Under the pieces are notes generated by a model, which saw nothing but the letters and a program-made list of their open reading frames with translations, ran no database searches and had not been told where the DNA came from. From Candidatus Poribacteria bacterium (lineage in GTDB: Bacteria > Poribacteria > WGA-4E > WGA-3G): DNA of 10,040 nucleotides. Location of the stretch: contig VXZL01000035.1 of the NCBI GenBank assembly GCA_009845505.1, positions 1-10,040 of the forward strand. The letters run 5' to 3'. Both the position numbers and the translations under genes were made by a program. This document shows, one piece after another, positions 1 through 5,311 of this stretch; positions within the stretch are counted from its first letter, which is position 1; the number at the start of each line of letters is the position of its first letter.

Positions 1-10
1 ACTCTGCACC

Positions 11-34
11 GGCGAGGTTAGAAACCTCGCCTAC
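11..34 (-). repeat. GTAG-hairpin (REP-like) repeat, copy A
   Basis: Read on the minus strand this is GTAG followed by a perfect stem (GCGAGGTT / AACCTCGC, extendable by the last G of GTAG) around a 3-nt loop, TCT. It lies about 75 bases beyond the recA stop. The sequence on its far side (ACTCTGCA on plus, 1-8) is identical to that beside copy B at 3163-3170, so the two belong to one subfamily. The rest of 1-107 holds no gene and no convincing U-tract terminator for recA. Confidence 0.75.
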
Positions 35-107
35 CAGGTGAGGGTCAAAGGTCTATTTATTTTTCAGGTTTACCATAAACGACCCTGGTGATTAAGAAGG
101 TCAGACG

Positions 108-1145
108 TTATTCTGCCGCTTCATCTTCAGGGATCGCACCTGCAGTTGATTCGGGGGCAAGACTCAGCGCTTCCCGTATCTTCGCTTCAATGTCCGCCGC
201 AACGTCGGGGTTCTCTTCAAAGTACTTTTTAGCGTTAGTTCTACCTTGACCGATTCGCTCGCCGTTGTAGGAAAACCAGGAGCCGCTCTTCTGAACAAAT
301 TCCCTATCAACAGCAATATCTAAAAGATTTCCCTCTTTAGAGATTCCTTTTCCGAAGGTAACGTCATATTCGGTTTCCTTGAAAGGGGGTGCGACTTTAT
401 TTTTTGCGATTTTGACCCGGACGCTACTTCCAAGGATTTCAGTGCCATCCTTAATTTGACTACCGCGGCGGAGTTCTATACGGACGGAGGCATGGAACTT
501 GAGGGCGAGTCCACCGGGCGTGGTGTCTGGATTACCGAACATGATTCCAATTTTTTGTCGAATCTGGTTGGTAAAAATAACACACGTGCGAGATTTATTG
601 GTGACACCCGACAATTTACGGAGTGCTTTAGACATCAAACGCGGGAGCAAGCCGACGTGTGCGTCACTCATCTCACCCTCAATTTCGGCTTGAGGTGTCA
701 AGGCGGCCACAGAGTCAACGACGACGACATCAATAGCACCACTACGGATGAGCGTTTCGACGATCTCTAACGCCTGTTCCCCCGCATCGGGTTGTGCAAT
801 CAACAGGTTTTCCATGTTGACCCCAATGTTCCGGGCATAAGTCGTGTCAAGTGCGTGTTCAACATCAATGAAGACGGCAGTGCCGCCTAATTTTTGCGCT
901 TCAGCCACAATGTGAAGTGCCAAGGTGGTTTTTCCAGTGGCTTCATGCCCGAAAATTTCAATGATTCTGCCGCGAGGCACACCGCCGATACCGAGCGCGA
1001 GGTCAAGAGAAAGTGCGCCGGTTGGAATCGCTTCAGCAGGCACAATTTCATCGTCAGCGAAGCGCATGATGGCACCTTTGCCGAATTCACGTTCTACTTG
1101 TGAGATCGCTTGGTCGATGGCTTTCTGTTTTTGTTCATCTTGCAT
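108..1145 (-). CDS. recA: Recombinase RecA
   Basis: RecA forms ATP-dependent filaments on single-stranded DNA, catalyses homologous pairing and strand exchange, and triggers LexA-type self-cleavage. The 345-residue protein has normal bacterial length and near-E. coli numbering: Walker [10 protein letters not shown] at 66-74, catalytic glutamate E96 in [10 protein letters not shown], Walker B ending at D144 in [10 protein letters not shown], the gamma-phosphate sensor Q194 in TNQIRQKIG, and loop L2 GNPDTTPGG just after. The C-terminus is a short acidic tail (EDEAAE). Walker A is unusual, since most bacteria have GPESSGKTT, but it still fits GxxxxGK[ST]. The ATG at 1143-1145 follows an AAGGAG with a long 12-nt spacer. 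The gene is last in the lolA-pgsA-thpR-recA cluster, 61 bases after thpR, and a TGGCA-N5-TGCCA dyad sits in that gap. Identification is essentially certain. Confidence 0.98.
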   Translation of the reverse strand: MQDEQKQKAIDQAISQVEREFGKGAIMRFADDEIVPAEAIPTGALSLDLALGIGGVPRGRIIEIFGHEATGKTTLALHIVAEAQKLGGTAVFIDVEHALDTTYARNIGVNMENLLIAQPDAGEQALEIVETLIRSGAIDVVVVDSVAALTPQAEIEGEMSDAHVGLLPRLMSKALRKLSGVTNKSRTCVIFTNQIRQKIGIMFGNPDTTPGGLALKFHASVRIELRRGSQIKDGTEILGSSVRVKIAKNKVAPPFKETEYDVTFGKGISKEGNLLDIAVDREFVQKSGSWFSYNGERIGQGRTNAKKYFEENPDVAADIEAKIREALSLAPESTAGAIPEDEAAE

Positions 1146-1165
1146 GTTTTAAGGGTTCTCCTTCA

Positions 1166-1180
1166 TGGCATTTACTGCCA
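1166..1180 (-). promoter_or_regulatory. Palindrome in the recA leader (possible operator)
   Basis: TGGCA GTAAA TGCCA forms a perfect 5+5 dyad with a 5-nt spacer, ending three bases before the recA Shine-Dalgarno. It could be a repressor site (for example LexA of this lineage) or a small RNA hairpin. It matches none of the LexA boxes I know (CTGT-N8-ACAG, GAAC-N4-GTTC). A TATAAA lies about 13 bases upstream (1193-1198), but I see no good -35 for it, so an independent recA promoter is unproven. Confidence 0.35.
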
Positions 1181-1206
1181 AAAACGGTTGCTTTTATATT
1201 CTTGGA

Positions 1207-1785
1207 TTACGCAGGAAAGTGACATACATTCAAAGGTGTATAGACCGCCCCATTCGGGTGAAGTTGGCTTCGCATGAGTGTGATGCCCTTCACGTTCACG
1301 ACTGCCCTATTGATTGTGTCATATTGACAAAGCATGTTTTTTAGTGGTTCCAAGTTCACAGGCGTTCTAAGGCGTGCGAGTGTAAGGTGTGGATGAAAGC
1401 GATTGTCTATCGGAAAACCGAGATGCTTTAACTCCAGATTCACAGTCTTCGCCAGCCGCGACACAATTGAGGCTCCTTGTTTTACACCTACCCAAAGCAC
1501 ACGCGGGCGATGCAGATTTGGAAATGCTCCAACCCCACCGAATTCAATTGGAACAGGTGTCTGCCTATCCGCCACATTCTGAATTACTTTACGCACACTA
1601 TCAATCGTTTCAGAAGGAACATCTCCCAAGAACTTTAAGGTGAGGTGGAAGTTTCCAGGTTTTGTCCATGAAGCCCTATGAATCTCAGACTGGAGGCGTG
1701 TCTGTACGTTTTTCAGCAACGCTTGTATCGGTTGCGGTATCTCAATTGCTACAAAACAGCGAATTGTCTCCGGTTTGGTTGTCAT
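1207..1785 (-). CDS. thpR: RNA 2',3'-cyclic phosphodiesterase (2H/LigT family)
   Basis: ThpR (formerly LigT) proteins hydrolyse 2',3'-cyclic phosphate ends of RNA to 2'-phosphomonoesters and can act as weak 2'-5' RNA ligases. The two diagnostic HxTx motifs of the 2H phosphoesterase fold are present: HLTL at residues 47-50 in NFHLTLKFLG and HLTL at 133-136 in RFHPHLTLARL. The start RCFVAIEIP is typical. I chose the ATG at 1785 (192 aa). A GTG at 1791 would add two residues and overlap the pgsA stop by 4 nt (GTGA), but the AGGTG upstream sits 7 nt from the ATG and only 1 nt from the GTG. The gene is tightly coupled to pgsA and followed 61 bases later by recA. A thpR/ligT-recA pairing is also known in Deinococcus, where cinA accompanies them; no cinA is present here. 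Confidence 0.92.
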   Translation of the reverse strand: MTTKPETIRCFVAIEIPQPIQALLKNVQTRLQSEIHRASWTKPGNFHLTLKFLGDVPSETIDSVRKVIQNVADRQTPVPIEFGGVGAFPNLHRPRVLWVGVKQGASIVSRLAKTVNLELKHLGFPIDNRFHPHLTLARLRTPVNLEPLKNMLCQYDTINRAVVNVKGITLMRSQLHPNGAVYTPLNVCHFPA

Positions 1786-1787
1786 TA

Positions 1788-2408
1788 TCACGCACCTGCT
1801 TCTGGATCGTAACTTGTTAGGTGAATGAGCGCGGATAAAAATTTGCGGTTGTTGACGAGAAACTCCAGACCGGATGCCACCGTGAGAATCAACGGCACAA
1901 GCATCATAAAATAGATAGGACCGCGGTTTTGTAGAATAAATGCAGCATTCAAGGCATCCTGGAATGCGAGCAATCCCAAGCCGATCCCGATGACAACTAA
2001 TTGCGAAGTCATCTTATATTTTCCCCATTGACTCGCCGAAACAACTTGCCCATATTTTGCGATAAAAACGACTCGCAAAACTGTAACGAGGATTTCGCGC
2101 CCCATGATGACAATAACCATCCACATCGGGATGAGTCCACCCTCAAGGTGTTTAAAGAGTGCGAGACAGACTAAAGCGGTGCCAATTAACAATTTATCTG
2201 CGAGGGGGTCCATAAATTTCCCGAAGCTGGTTTCGCCCTGTCTTCGTGCGATCCTGCCATCAAGATTGTCTGTGAGCGCTGCAAGCAGAAAGATGATGAG
2301 CGCGGGCGCCATCATATCCGCCTGAAAGCAGAATATGAAGGGAGGTATCAGGAACAACCGTAAAAGCGTCAGGAGATTTGCTAAACGTAAAAGGGTACTG
2401 AAATTCAT
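1788..2408 (-). CDS. pgsA: CDP-diacylglycerol-glycerol-3-phosphate phosphatidyltransferase
   Basis: PgsA is an integral inner-membrane enzyme that transfers a phosphatidyl group from CDP-diacylglycerol to sn-glycerol-3-phosphate. The product, phosphatidylglycerophosphate, is the precursor of phosphatidylglycerol and cardiolipin. The 206-residue protein begins NLLTLLRLFLIPPF, typical of the family, has several hydrophobic segments, and carries the CDP-alcohol phosphatidyltransferase signature TDNLDGRIARR...GKFMDPLADK at about residues 46-72. The four aspartates and the AR pair are all present. The AR-to-G gap is seven residues, one fewer than in E. coli and B. subtilis PgsA. The ATG at 2408 has no obvious Shine-Dalgarno. 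The gene lies 45 nt after lolA and abuts thpR, so it is probably co-transcribed. Another CDP-alcohol transferase specificity cannot be excluded, but pgsA next to recA is a recurrent arrangement. Confidence 0.9.
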   Translation of the reverse strand: MNFSTLLRLANLLTLLRLFLIPPFIFCFQADMMAPALIIFLLAALTDNLDGRIARRQGETSFGKFMDPLADKLLIGTALVCLALFKHLEGGLIPMWMVIVIMGREILVTVLRVVFIAKYGQVVSASQWGKYKMTSQLVVIGIGLGLLAFQDALNAAFILQNRGPIYFMMLVPLILTVASGLEFLVNNRKFLSALIHLTSYDPEAGA

Positions 2409-2441
2409 AATATATTGCGAAACGTTAGAAACACCCTCATG

Positions 2442-2458
2442 ATTAGAGAGTCTCTAAT
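2442..2458. repeat. 17-bp palindrome across the lolA stop codon
   Basis: ATTAGAGA-G-TCTCTAAT is a perfect 8+1+8 inverted repeat that contains the lolA stop codon (2454-2456) and lies in the 45-nt lolA-pgsA gap. There is no T-run after it in the direction of transcription, so it is not a standard terminator. It could be an RNA hairpin that tunes downstream expression or stability, or chance in AT-rich sequence. Confidence 0.4.
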
Positions 2459-3221
2459 TTTCGGAAAGATCAATTACCTCAGCATCTTCAGGCACCACAA
2501 ATTTGAAAAGATCGGGTGCGAGTTTTTTATCCCTTTCAATCTGCGTGAGCGTAACGATGACGCTCTGACGGGTGCCGTCTTCAAACTCGGTCTTATAGCC
2601 AAATTGCACGGGTAGCCAGTCCTGAGATTGCACCCATATTTGCAGGGTCTCCGTGGCGTTGGTACTTACCATGTGGCGTTTCGGCTGCAACTCAATTTGA
2701 TGGACCCCTTTGGGGTTCGCAAATTCGTCAGGGATAAGTGCCATATCATAGTTTTTTTGAACATCTTCAAGCGACGCGCCAATTCCGGGAAGTAACTCCC
2801 GCCGTTCGGGGTTGTTCCATTTCATTTTATTGACTTGGTTGAGTAAGGGTGTATACGTCCAGCCGTATTCCCCGTCCAAGACGGTGAGCTGCACGACTTT
2901 TGCGGCATCGTTCCGGTCGACGTATTCCTTGCGGAGCAGATTCGGTTTCCCAAATATAAACCGCCCACGGGCAACGCTCTTCTTATCAGCAAACAGCGTG
3001 GTCTCTTCAAAGTTTGCGCTGAAATTTTCGGACTTCTCATAAGCAGTTTTGAAATTATGAAAGATTTCGTCAACAGTTTGCGGATATGCGCGACCCGCAA
3101 ACAGGACTAAAAGCATTATAACTGCTAACAGCCAAGTTTCAAAACCTGAAAACTTCCGTAAAACTCTGCATCGATGCGGTTGGGAAACCGCACCTACCGG
3201 AGGTGTTGTGCGACGGATCAT
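2454..3221 (-). CDS. lolA: LolA-like periplasmic lipoprotein carrier
   Basis: LolA accepts lipoproteins released by LolCDE at the inner membrane and ferries them across the periplasm to the outer membrane. The 255-residue product has a hydrophobic signal segment WLLAVIMLLVLFAG at about residues 30-43, a likely cleavage site near AYPQ, and then a LolA-type body: TVDEIFHNFKTAYEKSENFSANFEETT, a chain of beta strands (RGRFIFGKPNLLRKEY), and the ending LFKFVVPEDAEVIDL. The ATG at 3221 is preferred because an AAAAGGG lies 7 nt upstream. A TTG at 3248 would add nine residues and lacks such a site. The signal peptide has an unusually long N-region (about 28 residues), and part of it (VGAVSQPHRC) is encoded by a GTAG-hairpin repeat. 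This is the first gene of the recA cluster, about 50 nt downstream of a consensus promoter. The LolA fold is fairly clear; the exact client set is unknown. Confidence 0.85.
   Translation of the reverse strand: MIRRTTPPVGAVSQPHRCRVLRKFSGFETWLLAVIMLLVLFAGRAYPQTVDEIFHNFKTAYEKSENFSANFEETTLFADKKSVARGRFIFGKPNLLRKEYVDRNDAAKVVQLTVLDGEYGWTYTPLLNQVNKMKWNNPERRELLPGIGASLEDVQKNYDMALIPDEFANPKGVHQIELQPKRHMVSTNATETLQIWVQSQDWLPVQFGYKTEFEDGTRQSVIVTLTQIERDKKLAPDLFKFVVPEDAEVIDLSEN
3174..3197 (-). repeat. GTAG-hairpin (REP-like) repeat, copy B, inside lolA
   Basis: On the minus strand GTAG (3197-3194) is followed by TGCGGTT, a 4-nt loop, and AACCGCA, a 7-bp perfect stem extendable by a G-T pair. It shares ACTCTGCA (3163-3170) and GGTAGG with copy A. 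Two stem pairs differ between A and B, both with compensatory changes. It lies within the lolA reading frame, near codons 9-17. Confidence 0.75.
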
Positions 3222-3278
3222 TTCATTACCCTTTTCTGTTCTACCCAATTGTGTTTTGGAAAACCAATTTCATGCAAT

Positions 3279-3307
3279 AGTATAACACAATTTATGTTGC
3301 ATGTCAA
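3279..3307 (-). promoter_or_regulatory. Consensus sigma-70-type promoter for the lolA cluster
   Basis: On the minus strand, a perfect -35 TTGACA (3307-3302), a 17-nt spacer and -10 TATACT (3284-3279) predict transcription from about 3272 and a leader of about 50 nt to the lolA ATG at 3221. An imperfect inverted repeat brackets it: CAATTtCATGCAA (3265-3277) and TTGCATGtCAATTG (3297-3310). The two arms overlap the -35 and the start region, as an operator would. No other promoter this good is visible before recA, so the four genes may share it. Confidence 0.85.
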
Positions 3308-3372
3308 TTGCTAAATTATGGTGGGGGTGTGTAAAGTTTTTGGCAGTGTTCCTGAGAGGGGGGAGTCACGGA

Positions 3373-3424
3373 GGGCATACACAAGGAAAAGGGCATACAC
3401 AAGGAAGGAGGGCAGCCACAAGGG
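3373..3424. repeat. Tandem GGGCATACACAAGG units (half-hairpins)
   Basis: GGGCATACACAAGGAA occurs at 3373-3388 and again at 3391-3406 (period 18). A diverged third unit, GGGCAGCCACAAGGG, follows at 3410-3424. The third unit is the left arm plus loop of complete hairpin C. The first two look like the same kind of element lacking its right arm and the CTAC foot. Confidence 0.65.
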
Positions 3425-3434
3425 CTGCCTCTAC
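3411..3434 (-). repeat. GTAG-hairpin (REP-like) repeat, copy C
   Basis: On the minus strand: GTAG (3434-3431), one A, a perfect 7-bp stem GGCAGCC / GGCTGCC and a 5-nt loop CTTGT. It has the same architecture as copies A and B with an unrelated stem sequence. Confidence 0.75.
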
Positions 3435-3487
3435 AAAAATCATGAACCTGATAGGTGAAGGGCGTTAGCGCATGTTTCGACACGGAC

Positions 3488-3506
3488 GGGCAATGAATTG
3501 CCCTAC
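3488..3506 (-). repeat. GTAG-hairpin (REP-like) repeat, copy D
   Basis: On the minus strand: GTAG (3506-3503), whose last G starts a 7-bp stem GGGCAAT / ATTGCCC around a 2-nt centre. It faces copy E head to head. Confidence 0.7.
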
Positions 3507-3542
3507 TACAAACTATCTCGCTTGTAGTAGGGCAATTTATTG
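3491..3542. repeat. 21-bp long hairpin formed by copies D and E (BIME-like)
   Basis: Bases 3491-3511 pair with 3522-3542 over 21 positions, all Watson-Crick except one G-T, leaving a 10-nt loop (3512-3521). The pairing arises because copy D (minus) and copy E (plus) are inverted relative to one another with their GTAG ends toward the loop, the layout of bacterial interspersed mosaic elements. It lies 22 bases past the stop of the cadherin-type remnant, so it could protect or end that transcript, although no T-run follows. Confidence 0.75.
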
Positions 3543-3544
3543 TT
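3524..3544 (+). repeat. GTAG-hairpin (REP-like) repeat, copy E, plus degenerate tandem copy
   Basis: On plus, GTAGTAGGGCAAT is followed by ATTG and two possible G-T pairs, a weaker hairpin than the others. The 18 bases from 3522 are repeated immediately at 3540-3557 with 15 of 18 identical, adding a further GTAGGG without a clear hairpin. Confidence 0.5.
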
Positions 3545-3563
3545 GTAGGGTAATTTGTGACGG

Positions 3564-4218
3564 CTATTTCCGTATCAACAGCCTGCGTGTTGCGATGAAA
3601 TCGCCGGCTTTGAGTGTGTAGAAATAGAGGCCACTCGCAACCTTCTCACCCATACCGTTTCTGCCATCCCAATAGATCGCCTGAGAACGGCTCTGATAGA
3701 AACCCGCAGCTTGATGCCCTAACTGCAGTTCCCGCACCACAACGCCCCGTATGTCGTAGATCGTTAGCGTAACTTCTGCCGGTTTGGCGAGATGATACGG
3801 TATCCACGTCTCCGGGTTGAACGGGTTCGGGAAGTTAGTGAGTAGGGCGGTCTTCGCAGGCACTAAAGCAGACGCTTCAACCGATGGCGCAGCCTGGACA
3901 TTCTCAACAACATCCGTAACATCAATCGTAACGGTAATTCTGTCTCCGCCATTATTGCCATCATAGGCGGTCACCGTTACTGTATAGGATGTTTTGGTTT
4001 CATAGTCGAGTGCTGCTTTTGTTTGGAGTTGCCCCGATGTGCTGACAATATCAAACGAAGCCGCATCCGTGCCACCCAAACTATAGGTGAGTGTGTGGTT
4101 ATCCGCATCCGTCGCGCCGACCGCAGCCCCAATGTTTTGACCTGCTGCCGTGTTCTCTGCGACAGAACGCGTTGTGGTATCACCGTCCGTGAAGACAGGC
4201 GGGTTGTTATTAATATCT
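3564..4218 (-). pseudogene. 3' remnant of a cadherin-repeat secreted protein with a C-terminal sorting-type domain
   Basis: The open frame reads from the IS junction to a TAG at 3564-3566. It begins with DINNNPPVFTDG and continues through VAENTAAG, GATDADNHTLTYSLGG, DYETKTSYTVTVTAYDGNNGG and ITVTIDVTDV, the hallmarks of one cadherin-type calcium-binding repeat plus the linker into it. After a short spacer come about 85 residues of a FlgD-like Ig/type-A sorting domain (NFPNPFNPETWIPYHL ... ATRRLLIRK), normally the secretion or anchoring tail of exported proteins. There is no signal peptide and no plausible start: a TTG at 4079 falls inside the repeat, and an in-frame TAA occurs at 4241-4239 within the IS. 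The 5' part is therefore lost to the IS982-like insertion, and nothing cadherin-like is seen on the far side. Function beyond a probable surface or secreted adhesion-type protein cannot be given. Confidence 0.85.
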
Positions 4219-4244
4219 ACGACTTGTGCTAAATAGAATTAAGG

Positions 4245-4272
4245 TTGAATAGGTCCATGCTTATGTTATCCT
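4245..4272 (+). promoter_or_regulatory. Possible transposase promoter
   Basis: TTGAAT (4245-4250), a 16-nt spacer and TATCCT (4267-4272) lie inside the IS left end, 32 bases before the transposase ATG. A Shine-Dalgarno AAGGA at 4290-4294 is spaced 9 nt from that ATG. The match is moderate and the call rests on position as much as on sequence. Confidence 0.35.
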
Positions 4273-4303
4273 ATAAGTTCAGCTAAGAAAAGGAAACATA
4301 AGG

Positions 4304-5275
4304 ATGGAGTTACAGTCTACTTTAGAAGCCTATGCGTTGCAACTGAAAAATGTGCCCTGCCCGCTCATAGCCGTCGCAGGCGTGGTGCGGCAGATCATGA
4401 AACTCCTTTATGAGACGCATTTTCGAGATGCCGAGAATCATAGCCCCGGTCGCAACCCCGACTGCCCCGACAGCGACATCCTCGCCATCGGGTGGCTCTT
4501 GGAATCCATCGGAGCAGCGCGTGAAAGTTCGGGGTATCGACGTTTGAAATCTCAACTCCGCACGGTTTTCCCGTGTTTACCTGAACGCTCGCGTTTCAAT
4601 AGGCGGAGACGCAATCTCTGGGGTGCCTCTGAAGTCATCCGTCGGACTTTGACGCAGGTCTTACCCAAGTCGGATGTCTTTATCGTGGATTCTTTTCCGA
4701 TGCCCATCTGCGATGTGAAACGTGCCACAGCGTCAAAGTCCGACCTGAAGTGGGCAGACGGTTCGGGAACACTTGCCACTTATGGACATACTGCCACGAA
4801 AAGTCTCGGAACGTTCTTTGGATTTCGGGGACATCTGATAACCACCCGGGACGGCGTGCCTGTTGACTTCGCCATCGCTTCTGCACATATAGACGACCGA
4901 GAAGTCCTGCGAGTGATGTCTGAAAACCGTGGGTATCCCATCGTTCTCGGGGATAAAGGTTATGTCTCTAAGGCACTTCAGCAAGAGTTGCTTGAAACTG
5001 AAAATACCTGTTTGCTGGCGACGCTGCGCCGGAATCAGAAGCAGCAGTATCCAGAAGACTTTAGCAAATGCCACGTCAAAATGCGGAGACGCATTGAGAC
5101 GACGATGAGTCAACTCACAGAGCAGTTCGGGGTTTCTCGCGTGCGTGCGCGAACGCATTGGGGACTTCAAACCCGCATGGGTTTCCATAAGATCGGTGCC
5201 TGTCTGATTGGTGTTTTCCTCAATAAGTGTTTCGGACGCCCTTTGATGCAACTCAAAGACCTCGTCCTCGCATAA
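4304..5275 (+). CDS. IS982-family DDE transposase
   Basis: This enzyme cuts and joins the IS ends. The 323-residue protein has the IS982 layout: an N-terminal region with a DSDILAIGWLLESIG segment, then the characteristic ERSRFNRRRRNL at about 94-105, and the DDE catalytic core with D129 (VFIVDSFPMPICD), D217 (YPIVLGDKGY) and E265 (RRRIETTMSQL). The DS-x-P-x-P motif around the first aspartate is typical of IS982 rather than IS5 or IS4. The frame is intact and all three catalytic acids are present, so the element may still be able to move. The start follows an AAGGA at 9 nt spacing. It is oriented opposite to the interrupted host gene. Members are usually near 300 residues, so the length is normal to slightly long. 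Confidence 0.9.
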   Translation: MELQSTLEAYALQLKNVPCPLIAVAGVVRQIMKLLYETHFRDAENHSPGRNPDCPDSDILAIGWLLESIGAARESSGYRRLKSQLRTVFPCLPERSRFNRRRRNLWGASEVIRRTLTQVLPKSDVFIVDSFPMPICDVKRATASKSDLKWADGSGTLATYGHTATKSLGTFFGFRGHLITTRDGVPVDFAIASAHIDDREVLRVMSENRGYPIVLGDKGYVSKALQQELLETENTCLLATLRRNQKQQYPEDFSKCHVKMRRRIETTMSQLTEQFGVSRVRARTHWGLQTRMGFHKIGACLIGVFLNKCFGRPLMQLKDLVLA

Positions 5276-5311
5276 ACTGAAATCTCGAAAAATCTAATTA
5301 GCACAAGTCGT

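Larger units (their letters stand above)
3311..3563. other. Intergenic repeat-rich stretch, no gene
   Basis: The stretch between the lolA promoter and the stop of the cadherin-type remnant contains no credible coding sequence. It consists of a G-rich lead-in (3320-3372), two truncated tandem units, and hairpins C, D and E described separately. I see no U-tract terminator for the remnant gene; the hairpin at 3491-3542, 22 bases past its stop, may be the nearest equivalent. Confidence 0.7.
4219..5311 (+). mobile_element. IS982-like insertion sequence, complete, about 1.09 kb
   Basis: Terminal inverted repeats are visible at 4219-4239 and 5291-5311: the first 14 positions (ACGACTTGTGCTAA) are identical, and 19 of 21 match overall. 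Between them lies one full-length transposase gene on plus. Size and gene content suit the IS982 family. I find no target-site duplication directly outside the ends: left flank TAATATCT, right flank TAATTTTG, sharing TAAT but not at the junction on the left. The element interrupts the cadherin-type gene. The precise outer boundary is uncertain by a few bases because the cadherin frame reads through ACTTGTGC. Confidence 0.85.

Noticed and set aside
35..107. Intrinsic terminator after recA
   Set aside because: Only an imperfect, widely spaced AGGGTC/GACCCT pairing without a T-run is visible, which is not enough to call.
456..770. Plus-strand open frames within recA
   Set aside because: They are antisense shadows of a fully supported gene and have no recognisable protein features.
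3222..3248. TTG start for lolA at 3248
   Set aside because: An ATG at 3221 with an AAAAGGG 7 nt upstream is better; the nine extra residues have no supporting feature.
3373..3557. CRISPR array
   Set aside because: The repeated units are adjacent, short and diverging, with no regular unique spacers and no cas genes nearby; they are hairpin repeats.
4733..5251. 172-codon minus-strand open frame antisense to the transposase
   Set aside because: Composition is that of a shadow frame (no domain, low-complexity basic stretches), while the plus frame has a complete DDE catalytic set.
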